Shown in pieces: positions 17,170 to 25,927 of a DNA stretch of 64,000 nucleotides. The notes beneath the pieces are model-generated. The model made no database searches. It saw only the letters and a list, made by a program, of their open reading frames with translations, and had not been told where the DNA came from. The position numbers were made by a program, and so were the translations under genes. The first letter of the stretch is position 1. Each line of letters opens with the position of its first letter. The stretch spans positions 558,001 through 622,000 of the forward strand of contig NZ_CP019510.1 of assembly GCF_002002885.1 (NCBI RefSeq). The letters are read 5' to 3'. Source of the DNA: Janthinobacterium sp. LM6 (GTDB lineage: Bacteria; Pseudomonadota; Gammaproteobacteria; Burkholderiales; Burkholderiaceae_D).

Positions 17170-18339
17170 ATGAAAGCCTTGATGATTACCCGCGACGCCA
17201 GCCTGCACGATGAAATCGCGGCGCAAGGCGCGGCCCGCATGCCCGTGCTGCGGCTGCTGGACCGGCGCAGCGGCTTGCGCGACGCCGTCGAGCGCATGCT
17301 GCCCGAAGCGCCCGAGCTGGTGATCGTCGACGCCAGCGGCATCGATGCCGACGAAGCCGACCTGCTCGAGCGCCTGGCGCGCCAGTATCCGCTGGCCGTG
17401 CTGATGCTGCTCACGCGCGGCCAGCAGCAGGATGTGCTGATCCGCGCCATGCGCGCCGGCATGCGCGAAGTGCTGCAGCTGCCGCTGGTGCACAAGGCTT
17501 TCCACGAAGCGATGGACCGCGTCGATATCCAGGCCGGCGTGACGCAGATGCGCGACGGCAAAGTGCTCGCCTTCATCTCGTGCAAGGGCGGCAGCGGCGC
17601 CACCTTCCTGTCGACGAATTTTTCCTACGCGCTGGCCAGCCTGGCAGGCTGCAAGGTGCTGCTGATCGACCTGCACGGCCAGTTCGGCGACGCCACCCTG
17701 TATGTCTCGGACCAGAAGCCGGCCATGACCTTGTCCGACATCTGCGCGCAGATCGCGCGCATGGACGGCGCCTTTCTCGCCTCGTGCCTGGTGCACATCA
17801 CGCCGAACTTCGGCGTGCTGGCGGCGGCCGACGACCCGGCGCACAAGGTCGACATGCAGCCCGAGCACATGGACCGCATCCTGGCCGTGGCGCGCCAGCA
17901 CTACGATTACATCGTGCTCGACGTGGGACGCCAGATCGATGCGCTGTCGCTGCGCGCGCTCGACAACGCCGACGCCATCTATCCGGTGCTGCAGCTGGCC
18001 TTGCCGGACATCCGCGACGGCCGGCGCCTGCTCGACATTTTCCGCTCGCTCGGCTATCCGGGCGAACGCCTGCGCCTGATCGTCAACCGCTATGAAAAGG
18101 GCGGGCGGCTGCGCCTGGCGGACCTGGAGCAGGCGCTGGGCGCGGAAGTGGTGCACACGGTGCCCAACGATTACATCGCCGCCACCGATTCCGTCAACCA
18201 GGGCATTCCGCTGCTGCAGCTGTCGCGCACCAGCGCCGTGGCGCGCAGCCTGGCCGAACTGGTGGAACTGGTGACGGCGCGCCGCGTGACGGAAAGCCGC
18301 GGCCTGTTCGACCGCCTGTTCAGCCGCAGCGAGGCTTAG
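17170..18339 (+). CDS. cpaE: CpaE/TadZ-family pilus localisation ATPase
   Basis: 389 residues. The first 120 residues resemble an atypical receiver domain (MKALMITRDASLHDEI), and the rest is a ParA/MinD-like ATPase. The P-loop reads KGGSGATF near residue 137, so the second lysine or arginine of canonical P-loops is replaced by Ala. The conserved LLIDLHGQFGDATLY follows near 168. CpaE/TadZ proteins set the polar site of pilus assembly. GGAGGGG precedes ATG 17170. Atypical P-loops are common in this family, so ATPase activity may be weak. Confidence 0.9.
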   Translation: MKALMITRDASLHDEIAAQGAARMPVLRLLDRRSGLRDAVERMLPEAPELVIVDASGIDADEADLLERLARQYPLAVLMLLTRGQQQDVLIRAMRAGMREVLQLPLVHKAFHEAMDRVDIQAGVTQMRDGKVLAFISCKGGSGATFLSTNFSYALASLAGCKVLLIDLHGQFGDATLYVSDQKPAMTLSDICAQIARMDGAFLASCLVHITPNFGVLAAADDPAHKVDMQPEHMDRILAVARQHYDYIVLDVGRQIDALSLRALDNADAIYPVLQLALPDIRDGRRLLDIFRSLGYPGERLRLIVNRYEKGGRLRLADLEQALGAEVVHTVPNDYIAATDSVNQGIPLLQLSRTSAVARSLAELVELVTARRVTESRGLFDRLFSRSEA

Positions 18340-18357
18340 GACAGCAATGGATGTCAA

Positions 18358-18374
18358 GGCTCCCGCCGGGAGCC
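18358..18374 (+). promoter_or_regulatory. RNA hairpin covering a cpaF ribosome-binding sequence
   Basis: GGCTCCC and GGGAGCC pair as a perfect 7-bp stem with a three-base loop. The right arm holds the GGGAG that would serve an ATG at 18378. A second GGGAG at 18380-18384 serves ATG 18390 and stays free. Confidence 0.5.
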
Positions 18375-18389
18375 ATCATGGGAGCCGAG

Positions 18390-19736
18390 ATGACTTTACG
18401 CGAACGCCTGGCGGCGAATGAAACGGTGCGCCCCGCCACGAATGGACAAGGGGCGCTGGCGCTGCACGCCTACCAGGAACTGAAAAAAACCATGCACCAG
18501 ACGATACTCGACCGTATCGACCTGGAGCGCCTGAAACGCCTGACGGCCGAACAGTTCAAGCACGAGCTGGCGCTGCTGGTGCAGCGCGTGATCGAGGAAG
18601 AGCGCATCGTCCTGAACCAGCACGAACGCCACAGCCTGGTGCTCGACATCCAGCACGAGATGCTGGGCTTCGGCCCGCTGGAACCCTTGCTGGCCGATGC
18701 CAGCGTGTCCGATATCCTCGTCAACACCTGCGACAAGGTGTATGTGGAGCGGGGCGGGCGGCTGCAGCTGACGGACGTGACCTTCCACGACAATGCGCAC
18801 CTGATGAAGATCATCGAAAAAATCGTCTCGCGCGTGGGACGGCGGGTCGACGAATCGAGCCCGATGGTCGATGCGCGCCTGCCGGACGGCTCGCGCGTGA
18901 ACGCGATCATTCCGCCGCTGGCCGTCGATGGCCCGATCCTGTCGATCCGCCGCTTTGCCGTGCAGCCGTTGACGATCGCCAACCTGCTCGACTATAAAAG
19001 CCTGACGCCGCCCATGGTGCAGGTGCTGCAGGCGCTGGGGCAGGCCAAGGTCAACATCCTGATCTCGGGCGGCACGGGCAGCGGCAAGACGACCCTGCTC
19101 AACGTGCTGTCCGGCTTTATTCCCGGCAGCGAGCGCATCGTCACCATCGAGGATGCGGCCGAACTGGCGCTGCGCCAGCCGCACGTGGTGCGCCTGGAAA
19201 CGCGCCCGCCGAATATCGAGGGCAAGGGAGAGGTGAGCCAGCGCGCGCTGGTGCGCAATGCGCTGCGCATGCGGCCCGACCGCATCATCCTGGGCGAGGT
19301 GCGCGGCGCCGAGGCGCTCGACATGCTGCAGGCGATGAACACGGGGCATGAAGGATCGCTGGCGACCATCCACTCGAACACGGCGAGGGATGCGCTGGCG
19401 CGGCTGGAAAACATGGTCGGCATGGCCAGCGTGAACCTGACGCCGCGCGCCACGCGCCAGCAGATCTGTTCCGCCGTGACGGTGGTGATGCAGGTGTCGC
19501 GCCTGACGGACGGCGCGCGCAAGCTGGTCAGCCTGCAGGAAGTGACGGGCATGGAGGGCGACATCATCGCCATGCATGAAATCTTCCGCTTCGAGCAGAC
19601 GGGCGTCGATGCCGCCGGCAAGGTGCTGGGCCACTTTTGCGCCACCGGCGTGCGGCCCCGCTTCACGGAACGCCTGCGCATGTTCGGCGCGCCGGTTCCG
19701 GACAGCGTGTTCGACCCCGACCGCATCTACGAATAG
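18390..19736 (+). CDS. cpaF: Tad secretion ATPase CpaF/TadA
   Basis: 448 residues from ATG 18390 ([11 protein letters not shown]); ATG 18378 adds four residues and is almost as good. This is a VirB11/GspE-like hexameric motor with Walker [10 protein letters not shown] near 227, an Asp box ([12 protein letters not shown]), Walker B-type RIILGEVRG near 297, and a His box near [12 protein letters not shown]. It powers Flp pilus extension, and probably retraction, at the inner membrane with TadB and TadC. No zinc tetracysteine motif is present, as expected for the Tad class. Confidence 0.95.
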   Translation: MTLRERLAANETVRPATNGQGALALHAYQELKKTMHQTILDRIDLERLKRLTAEQFKHELALLVQRVIEEERIVLNQHERHSLVLDIQHEMLGFGPLEPLLADASVSDILVNTCDKVYVERGGRLQLTDVTFHDNAHLMKIIEKIVSRVGRRVDESSPMVDARLPDGSRVNAIIPPLAVDGPILSIRRFAVQPLTIANLLDYKSLTPPMVQVLQALGQAKVNILISGGTGSGKTTLLNVLSGFIPGSERIVTIEDAAELALRQPHVVRLETRPPNIEGKGEVSQRALVRNALRMRPDRIILGEVRGAEALDMLQAMNTGHEGSLATIHSNTARDALARLENMVGMASVNLTPRATRQQICSAVTVVMQVSRLTDGARKLVSLQEVTGMEGDIIAMHEIFRFEQTGVDAAGKVLGHFCATGVRPRFTERLRMFGAPVPDSVFDPDRIYE

Positions 19737-19749
19737 AGGGGGACGCATC

Positions 19750-20727
19750 ATGGACCTGGTCTTCTACGGCTTTGCCGTGCTGCTGTTCGCCGCCTGCATC
19801 CTGATGGTGGAAGGCGCCTGGCTGTGGTGGGCGGGCACGCACGGCAGCGCGGCGCGGCGCATCAACCGGCGCTTGCGGCTGATGGCGGCGCGCGGCGAGG
19901 CGGGCGGCGAGCGGGTTTCCATCCTCAAGCAGCGCCGCTACGCGCGTTCGCCTGGCCTGGAGCGCTGGCTGCGGCGCCTGCCGCAGGCGGCAAAGCTCGA
20001 CCACCTGCTGCTGCAATCGGGCTTGTCCTGGTCGGTGGCGCAGTTCCTCGGCGGCGCGGGCGTCTTGCTGCTGCTGGCGCTGCTGTGGCTGGCCATCTGG
20101 CCCATGCCGCTGCCGGGCGCCTTGCTGCTGCTGGGCGTGGCCGGCGGCGGGCCGTGCATGATCGTGCTGCGCGCGCGCGCGGCGCGGCTGAAAAAGATCG
20201 AGGCGCAATTGCCGGAAGCGGCCGATTTCCTGGCCCGCGCACTGCGCGCCGGGCACTCGTTTTCGAATGTGCTGCAGATGGTGGGCGATGAACTCAATGA
20301 GCCGATCAGCGGCGAATTCAAGATGGCGCACGAAGAGATCAATTACGGCGTGCCGATGAACGAGGCGCTGCAAAACCTGGCCGCGCGCATTCCGCTGACG
20401 GACTTGCGCTACCTCGTCATCGCCGTGCTGGTGCAGCGCGAATCGGGCGGCAACCTGGCCGAAGTGCTGGTCAGCATCGCGCGCATCATCCGCGCCCGTT
20501 TGAAGCTGCTGGGACAGGTGCGCGTGCTGTCGGCCGAGGGGCGCATGTCGGCCTGGGTGCTGGGGCTGATGCCGGTGGTGATGATCGGCGTGATGGCGCT
20601 GGTCAACCCACAATACATCAGCCTGTTGTGGACGGATCCCAGCGGCATCAAACTGCTGTGGTACGCGGCCGGCATGGTGGCGCTGGGTGTAGTTTGGATG
20701 CGCAATGTGATCCGCATCCGCATCTAA
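19750..20727 (+). CDS. tadB: Tad inner-membrane platform protein TadB
   Basis: 325 residues. Membrane segments lie at about 1-22 and 95-125 and near the C-terminus (VLGLMPVVMIGVMALV). The T2SSF domain spans about 155-290 with LPEAADFLARALRAGHSF. With TadC it forms the platform that the CpaF motor turns. ATG 19750 is 13 bp after the cpaF stop. The gene is followed by an intergenic repeat, which separates it from tadC. Confidence 0.93.
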   Translation: MDLVFYGFAVLLFAACILMVEGAWLWWAGTHGSAARRINRRLRLMAARGEAGGERVSILKQRRYARSPGLERWLRRLPQAAKLDHLLLQSGLSWSVAQFLGGAGVLLLLALLWLAIWPMPLPGALLLLGVAGGGPCMIVLRARAARLKKIEAQLPEAADFLARALRAGHSFSNVLQMVGDELNEPISGEFKMAHEEINYGVPMNEALQNLAARIPLTDLRYLVIAVLVQRESGGNLAEVLVSIARIIRARLKLLGQVRVLSAEGRMSAWVLGLMPVVMIGVMALVNPQYISLLWTDPSGIKLLWYAAGMVALGVVWMRNVIRIRI

Positions 20728-20733
20728 GAGATC

Positions 20734-20823
20734 GTCTGAAAAAAGTCCATGGCGTTGTTGCGTCGCCTTGTCGTACTGTCGTACTGCCTTCGGCGACACG
20801 CCTAGCCCTGAACGTTTTGTCAG
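20734..20823 (+). repeat. Dispersed intergenic repeat, copy 2 (best preserved)
   Basis: About 90 bp, starting TCTGAAAAAAGTCCATGG and ending AACGTTTTGTCAG, with the internal near-repeat TCGTACTGTCGTACTG. It sits inside the tad operon between tadB and tadC and matches the spacers at 8121-8219 (inverted) and 57245-57334 (same strand). Confidence 0.78.
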
Positions 20824-20845
20824 TCGATCAATCGGAGGAAATGCC

Positions 20846-21784
20846 ATGACTGGCCCGCAACTGCTGTTCCTGTTGATCGTCTTCGCCGTGGTGGTGGCGC
20901 TGGCCCTGCTGGCGTGGCTGATCTTCTTTCCCGGCGCCTTGCGCCAGCGCCTGTTCGGTTCCATGGCGCCGGCCGCCAGCGAGGCGGTGGCCGACACGGG
21001 CTGGGTGGAGCGCGTGGCGCGCGTGGCGCAGCCGTTCAGCAAGCTGTCGCTGCCGGAAGAGGGCTGGGAGCGCTCGCCGCTGCGCACGCGCTTCATGAAC
21101 GCGGGCTGGCGCCAGGCCAGCGCGCCGGGCCTGTACTTTGCCGCAAAGACCGTGCTGGCCCTGCTGTTCCCCACCGTGCTGGGGCTGTATGCGGCCAGCG
21201 CCATGGCGGCGCAGCTGCGCAGCGTGCTGTTGCTGCTGCTGTGCGTCAGCGCCACCGTCGGCTATTACCTGCCGAACCTGGTGCTGGCCAGCACGGCCAA
21301 GCGGCGCCAGCGCGACATCTTTGAAAACATCCCCGACGCGCTCGACTTGCTGACCGTGTGCGTGGAAGCGGGCCTGAGCCTGGAGCGCGCGCTGGTGAAG
21401 GTATCGGGCGAAATCCACATTAAAAGCGTGGTGCTGGCGCAGGAATTGCAACTGGTGCTGATGGAAATGCGCGCCGGCTTTTCCAAGGAAAAGGCGCTGC
21501 GCAACCTGGCCTTGCGCAGCGGCGTGGAAGATGTCGACACCCTCGTCGCCATGCTGATTCAATCGGAACGCTTCGGCACCAGCATGGGCGATTCGCTGCG
21601 CGTGCACTCGGAAAACCTGCGCGGCAAGCGCAGCCTGCTGGCCGAGGAGGCGGCCGCGAAGATCGCCCTGAAACTGCTGTTCCCGCTGATCTTTTGCGTC
21701 TTTCCCACCCTCATGCTGGTGCTCATGGGGCCGGCCGTGATCGAGGTCTATCGCGTGCTCGTGCCGGCCATGGCCAACCGCTGA
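20846..21784 (+). CDS. tadC: Tad inner-membrane platform protein TadC
   Basis: 312 residues. Hydrophobic segments occur at about 5-28, 105-140 and near the C-terminus (LLFPLIFCVFPTLMLVLMGP). The T2SSF domain spans about 150-280 with DALDLLTVCVEAGLSLERAL. Partner of TadB. GGAGG lies before ATG 20846. An intergenic repeat of about 90 bp separates it from tadB, but no terminator is seen, so it is probably still in the operon. Confidence 0.93.
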   Translation: MTGPQLLFLLIVFAVVVALALLAWLIFFPGALRQRLFGSMAPAASEAVADTGWVERVARVAQPFSKLSLPEEGWERSPLRTRFMNAGWRQASAPGLYFAAKTVLALLFPTVLGLYAASAMAAQLRSVLLLLLCVSATVGYYLPNLVLASTAKRRQRDIFENIPDALDLLTVCVEAGLSLERALVKVSGEIHIKSVVLAQELQLVLMEMRAGFSKEKALRNLALRSGVEDVDTLVAMLIQSERFGTSMGDSLRVHSENLRGKRSLLAEEAAAKIALKLLFPLIFCVFPTLMLVLMGPAVIEVYRVLVPAMANR

Positions 21785-21795
21785 AAGGAGTTACC

Positions 21796-22872
21796 ATGCG
21801 CTTGACGATTTCCCGCCTGGCCACCGCCTGCGCCTGCCTGGGCCTGGCCGCCTGTACCACGCCGCCGGCCCACGCGCCGGTGCCGCAGTGGCCGGACGCC
21901 GATGCCGCCTATGCGGCGGGGCGCCAGCATTTCGAGCGGGGCGACCTGCCTGCCGCGCAAGCGGCCTATGCGCAAGCCTTGCGCGCCGCGCCGCGCCATG
22001 TGAATGCGCGCAACGGCCTGGCCGTGCTGCACGCGCAGCAGGGCGAGCACGACGCGGCGATCGCCCAGTGGCTGGCCCTGACGCAGGAGGCAGGCGCGCC
22101 GCAGCCGCAACAGGCGTATCTGTTCAGCAATCTCGGTCGCGCCTACTATTTGCGCGGGCGCGATGCGCAAGCGTTGACTGCGCTGGAACAGGCGTGTCTG
22201 CTCGATCCGCTCAATGCGCTGGCCTGGCAGCACCTGGCGCAAGTGCTCGAACGGCTGGGACAGCACGCGCGCGCGGCCGTCATGCGGCGCCAGGCGCAGA
22301 GCCTGCAGGAACATGATTTACGGAGCGACATGGCCGTCTTGCGCAACGCGGCGCCGCCGCAGGGTGTGCCCGCGGCCGCGCCGTTGCCGGATGCGCCCGC
22401 CATGGCGCGCATCGAAATCACGCAAGGCGACGGCATGGCCCGCTTGCAGCGCGTGCCGGCCGCCGCGCGCAGCGTGCCCGCTGTCACGGCCGAGCGGTCC
22501 ATGCCGGCCGCTGCCGCGCCCCGCCCGCGCCTGGAAATTGTGAACGGCAACGGCGTGCCTGGCCTGGCCGCCGCCCTGGCGCGCAGCCTGGTTGGCGCTC
22601 CCGTGCAGGTGGTGCGCCTGGCCAATGAAACCGGCTTCCAGGTGGCGCGCACGCGCGTCGAGTACCGGCCCGCGCAGGAGCAAGCGGCGCGCCAGCTGGC
22701 CCGTCAGTTGGGGACGCAGGTGCAAACTCAGGTAGAAACCCAGGCCGGCGACTGCCCCGCCAGCGAGCTGCGTCTGGTACTGGGGCGCGACCTGAGCGAT
22801 CCGGCCATGCTGCACCGCTATTATCTGCAGCAACTGCAACTGGCGCGCAAGGCGTTGGCGCGGCTCGGTTAA
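21796..22872 (+). CDS. tadD: TadD-like TPR lipoprotein with a C-terminal LytR_C-like domain
   Basis: 358 residues. The lipoprotein signal ends LGLAAC (Cys near residue 19). Residues about 35-180 are tetratricopeptide repeats (ADAAYAAGRQHFERGDLPAA and AYLFSNLGRAYYLRGR). After an Ala/Pro-rich linker, residues about 250-345 resemble the LytR_C domain (LEIVNGNGVPGLAAALARSL). TadD lipoproteins help outer-membrane secretin assembly. Domain order is seen in sequence; the LytR_C name is from memory of the family. AAAGGAG precedes ATG 21796. Confidence 0.88.
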   Translation: MRLTISRLATACACLGLAACTTPPAHAPVPQWPDADAAYAAGRQHFERGDLPAAQAAYAQALRAAPRHVNARNGLAVLHAQQGEHDAAIAQWLALTQEAGAPQPQQAYLFSNLGRAYYLRGRDAQALTALEQACLLDPLNALAWQHLAQVLERLGQHARAAVMRRQAQSLQEHDLRSDMAVLRNAAPPQGVPAAAPLPDAPAMARIEITQGDGMARLQRVPAAARSVPAVTAERSMPAAAAPRPRLEIVNGNGVPGLAAALARSLVGAPVQVVRLANETGFQVARTRVEYRPAQEQAARQLARQLGTQVQTQVETQAGDCPASELRLVLGRDLSDPAMLHRYYLQQLQLARKALARLG

Positions 22873-22896
22873 AACGCCGCTGTTGAGGCAAAAAAA

Positions 22897-22920
22897 CGGC
22901 GCCCATGAGGCGCCGCGTTA
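22897..22920. terminator. Hairpin terminator at the end of the Tad locus
   Basis: CGGCGCC and GGCGCCG form a 7-bp stem with a five-base loop. An A-run precedes it and TTATTT follows, so it can stop both tadD and the convergent PEP-CTERM gene. Confidence 0.8.
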
Positions 22921-22922
22921 TT

Positions 22923-23924
22923 TCATGCCGCTGATGATTGTGGCCGGCGGCGGCGCGTAAAAGCCAGGGCTGCCAGTCCCATGCCCAGCAGGAACAGCGT
23001 GCCAGGTTCCGGCACGGCCTGGGGATCGATGACGACGATATCGGTGCGCGTGGATTTGGAGAAATTCAAGGTATAGCTGCCGGCCGGCAGGGCGAAATTC
23101 GAAGTCAGGGAAAACAGCGCAAAGTCATTCGTGAAAGCGCGTCCGGTGGCCGGGTCATTCGTGCCGGCCGTCATGTTCAGGCTGAACGGGTCGAGGCTGC
23201 CGGCGCCATGGTTGCCGTTGACGTCGCTGCCATTGCCGGCATTGCCGTCGGGGGCGAACTGGAAGATCACGCCATCGGCATTCGCGTTCGACAGGCAGCC
23301 GACGGGGCTGGCGCTGTTGCACGAGATATTGAAGATATCCATGATCGACACGTTCGACTTGTCGCCCATGGTCGTCACGCTGGTGCGCAAGTCGCGCCGT
23401 CCCATGAAGCTGAAGGTGATGAAGCCGGCGCTCGACAGGGTCAGGTTGACGGAGCCGGTCAGCGTGTCGCCGGCCGTGGCCGTGGCGGCGCCGATCGTGT
23501 TGCGCTGTGCTTCCGCCACGGCGCTCACGCTGGCGCCGCCATTGAGCATGTTGCCGAAGGCATGCGCATCGCCGCGGGCAAACTCCAGGGTGGAACTGGG
23601 GCTGGGAGCGTAGTGGTTTTGCGGCAAGCCGCTGCAGCCGCCGCCGGAGCACACTTGCAGCACGTCGGCGTTGGCGGCCGGGCCCGTATTGACGGCGCGC
23701 GGATTGACGGCCACGCCGCCCTGAAAGAAGGCGCTGTCGCTGGCATTGCGGTTGGCGCCGGCCAGCGACAGCGCGCCGGCGCTGGTGGTGATGCGGAAAT
23801 TGTTCAATTCATTGACGGCCAGGCCGTACGCGCCGGCCTGTGCCTGGCCGCTGGCCAGCAGGCTCGCCGCCGCCAGTGCGCCCAGCCAGCCCAGGGTCTT
23901 GCTTCGTGTGTGATCAACGTTCAT
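22923..23924 (-). CDS. PEP-CTERM sorting-domain protein
   Basis: 333 residues. A signal peptide ends near ASGQAQA (about residue 30). The C-terminus has VPEPGTLFLLGMGLAALAF followed by RRRR, the PEP-CTERM signal: the PEP motif, one membrane segment and a basic tail. This would be processed by an exosortase, not encoded in this window. The body is Ser/Thr/Asn/Gly-rich with at least four Cys residues, as in surface proteins of this type. It converges on the Tad locus. Role at the cell surface is inferred. Confidence 0.92.
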   Translation of the reverse strand: MNVDHTRSKTLGWLGALAAASLLASGQAQAGAYGLAVNELNNFRITTSAGALSLAGANRNASDSAFFQGGVAVNPRAVNTGPAANADVLQVCSGGGCSGLPQNHYAPSPSSTLEFARGDAHAFGNMLNGGASVSAVAEAQRNTIGAATATAGDTLTGSVNLTLSSAGFITFSFMGRRDLRTSVTTMGDKSNVSIMDIFNISCNSASPVGCLSNANADGVIFQFAPDGNAGNGSDVNGNHGAGSLDPFSLNMTAGTNDPATGRAFTNDFALFSLTSNFALPAGSYTLNFSKSTRTDIVVIDPQAVPEPGTLFLLGMGLAALAFTRRRRPQSSAA

Positions 23925-24134
23925 CGCAGCCTCTTGTCGTGGTCAGTCTCGGAAAATCCGGGGACAAAGAATCCAGAATGACTTGCCTGGATTCATCTCG
24001 TAGACAGGGATAAGCAGCTTGCGTGCCACACAAAAATATCACAAGAAATCAAGTGCTTGCGCAAAGCGAACTGAGCTGGATGAAGTGAAGTGTAAGAAAG
24101 GCCGACGCCGCTTGGCGGGCGCCGGCGGCCAGCC

Positions 24135-24509
24135 TCAGGTGCCCCGGTGATAGCCCAGGTGGCCGCCCGAATTGCGTGCGCAGCCGCAACCGATGCGCGC
24201 CACTTCCTCGCTTTCCGTCAATTTCCAGTTGGTAATCGTCGTGTGATTCCAGTCGATGTCGCTTTTCTTGACAGGTTTTACCGTCAAGATGCGTGCTTCC
24301 GCATCCGTGTACTCCATCAGCTCTTCGTCGTCGGCGATGTCGAAATGGCGGTGGATCAGGGAAATGCCGAAGCGGTCGAGCGCGCCGTAGCGTTGCAGCA
24401 CGTCACGCAGCTCGCGAAAGCAGGCGAGATCCTCGGGCAGCAGCGGATTGACGGCGGAAATATCGGCGACGGGTTGCCATTGCATGGCGTGGATGTTCAG
24501 GCTGTGCAT
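24135..24509 (-). CDS. Unknown small protein with a Cys-rich C-terminus
   Basis: 124 residues from ATG 24509, which has GGAG six bases upstream. The sequence has acidic patches (DIADDEELMEYTDAEAR) and ends IGCGCARNSGGHLGYHRGT, so a CGC pair plus His residues near the end could bind metal. No signal peptide or known domain is recognised. The next gene lies divergently 160 bp away. Confidence 0.7.
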   Translation of the reverse strand: MHSLNIHAMQWQPVADISAVNPLLPEDLACFRELRDVLQRYGALDRFGISLIHRHFDIADDEELMEYTDAEARILTVKPVKKSDIDWNHTTITNWKLTESEEVARIGCGCARNSGGHLGYHRGT

Positions 24510-24671
24510 GATAGGCTCCTGTGCCCCATGATGATAGGCCCAGGCTGCCGGAGGGGCGCCGGCACGCCTGGCGAAATGCCCATCGTGGACGCAACGCCGC
24601 TGCGACGCTTGCGCCGGATCAAAGGTGCGGCACATCGCCTCTCGTCCGATCATTGCCCGGTAAAATAGGCC

Positions 24672-24983
24672 ATGGCAAACAAAACCCCCACCTTTCCCGG
24701 CGCGCGCACGGGCCGCGGCCAGGTCCTGGCCGTGCTGCTGTCGAACCGCGACCAGTCCGGCGCCGAACCGCTGCAAGGCCGCGTCTCGCTGGCCGCCATC
24801 GTCAAGGCATTGAAGCGCAAATATCACTGGCCGATCGAGACGCACAGTTTTCCCGCCAACACGCAGGATGGCCGCGCCAGTTGGGCGACCGTCTACAGCT
24901 TGCCGGACAAGGTCATCGAGACCGCGCTGGAGGCCGGCGGCCGGGAGTGGCTGGAAAGCCGGGGAGCGGCCGGGCGGCGGTGA
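24672..24983 (+). CDS. Unknown small basic protein
   Basis: 103 residues starting MANKTPTFPGARTGRG. No signal peptide or membrane segment. The central part (VSLAAIVKALKRKYHWPIET) could fold as a helical DNA-binding-like unit, but this is only a suggestion. The codon pattern fits the local coding style. Function not recognised. It converges on the dodecin gene 27 bp downstream. Confidence 0.7.
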   Translation: MANKTPTFPGARTGRGQVLAVLLSNRDQSGAEPLQGRVSLAAIVKALKRKYHWPIETHSFPANTQDGRASWATVYSLPDKVIETALEAGGREWLESRGAAGRR

Positions 24984-25010
24984 GCGCGCCGCCTGTCTTA
25001 CCCGATCCCT

Positions 25011-25217
25011 TTATTCGAGCCGGAAGCCGACCTTGAGCGTGACCTGGAAGTGCGCCACCTTGCCGTCGACGATATGGCCGCGCGAATCGGTCACTTCATA
25101 CCAGTCCATGTGCTTGACAGTGAGCGCCGCCTTGGCAATGGCATCGCGTATCGCCTGATCGCTGCTCTCGGTCGACGTGCCGACCAGTTCGATCAGCTTG
25201 TAAGTGTGTGCGGACAT
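25011..25217 (-). CDS. Dodecin
   Basis: 68 residues, the usual size. The sequence MSAHTYKLIELVGTSTESSD, then IAKAALTVKHMDWYEVTDSRG and FQVTLKVGFRLE matches the small dodecamer-forming flavin-binding family. Trp in DWYEV is the flavin-stacking residue of bacterial dodecins. It stores or buffers FMN in the cytoplasm. ATG 25217 has GGGG upstream. Confidence 0.93.
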   Translation of the reverse strand: MSAHTYKLIELVGTSTESSDQAIRDAIAKAALTVKHMDWYEVTDSRGHIVDGKVAHFQVTLKVGFRLE

Positions 25218-25528
25218 GATATTTCCCCAGGTAGGCAAGCCAGACATCGGGAGCCTGCTTTGCGCAGGCACGTGCTCATCTTGCGCCTAAACGTGCTGAT
25301 AGTCATTGCGCGGTGCAGCAAGGCGATTGCGAATCGGGCGAAGGCCGCCAGCATGCTGGCAACATTGCTGTCGGTTAAAACCGGGACGTCAGTTGGTCTT
25401 GTTGGCGTGTGGGTGGAGATAGTCCGCGTTGCGTCCCACGCTATGCGTTCACTTCGGGTCGCGATGAGCGTCAATGGCGCCAGGAGCATCCGGCAGGCGC
25501 CTGGGAAGAAAAAAGGTTAGCTACACAA
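25218..25528. other. Gene-poor spacer between dodecin and the toxin-antitoxin pair
   Basis: Open frames here lack a ribosome site and do not resemble known proteins. It contains the dodecin promoter region on the right side of that gene. No repeat of the nearby tRNA end, and no integrase remnant, was found by eye. Confidence 0.5.
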
Positions 25529-25927
25529 CTAAATTGGTAGTCGTTTGAAGGCACCCTTCGTGAACTTCGATGCATTCAGTCCGGCTTTGATCTCTGAAAA
25601 AGGCGGGTCTCCGCAAGGACGGTGCATACGAAATACCCTGCTCTCCACCAATTGCGACAATGTTGCCGCAGGCTCCAGTCGAGTATGCTTGTAGGCGATG
25701 TGACTGTGATGCTCTACGAAAGGATGGCTTCCGACCTGAAGCTCACAAGTTGCATCGAACGGGACGTTCGGATAGGTCGAACAAACGCATACCAACGCGC
25801 ACATATTGTCAGGATAGCCATCGATGGGCGCTGGGTCATTGAGTACTACAAATAAATGAAACAAACCACCAGGGCCAGATGGTATGAGTAGTGTTTCCTT
25901 GGCTCGCGGTAACCAGCCGGGCATCAT
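25529..25927 (-). CDS. Candidate toxin partner of the Panacea protein
   Basis: 132 residues. It has a globular, partly beta-rich look, with ETLLIPSGPGGLFHLFVVLN, then CALVCVCST and VGSHPFVEHHSHIAYKHTRL. I have a weak memory of similar short proteins next to DUF4065 genes; a MazF/PemK-like SH3 fold is only a possibility. Its ATG overlaps the upstream antitoxin stop by four bases (ATGA), the coupling expected of a toxin-antitoxin operon. The region has lower GC and different codon use from its neighbours, suggesting transfer. Confidence 0.65.
   Translation of the reverse strand: MMPGWLPRAKETLLIPSGPGGLFHLFVVLNDPAPIDGYPDNMCALVCVCSTYPNVPFDATCELQVGSHPFVEHHSHIAYKHTRLEPAATLSQLVESRVFRMHRPCGDPPFSEIKAGLNASKFTKGAFKRLPI

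Noticed and set aside
25193-25489. A 98-codon minus-strand frame between dodecin and the toxin gene
   Set aside because: It overlaps the dodecin start, lacks a ribosome site and has no recognisable domain.
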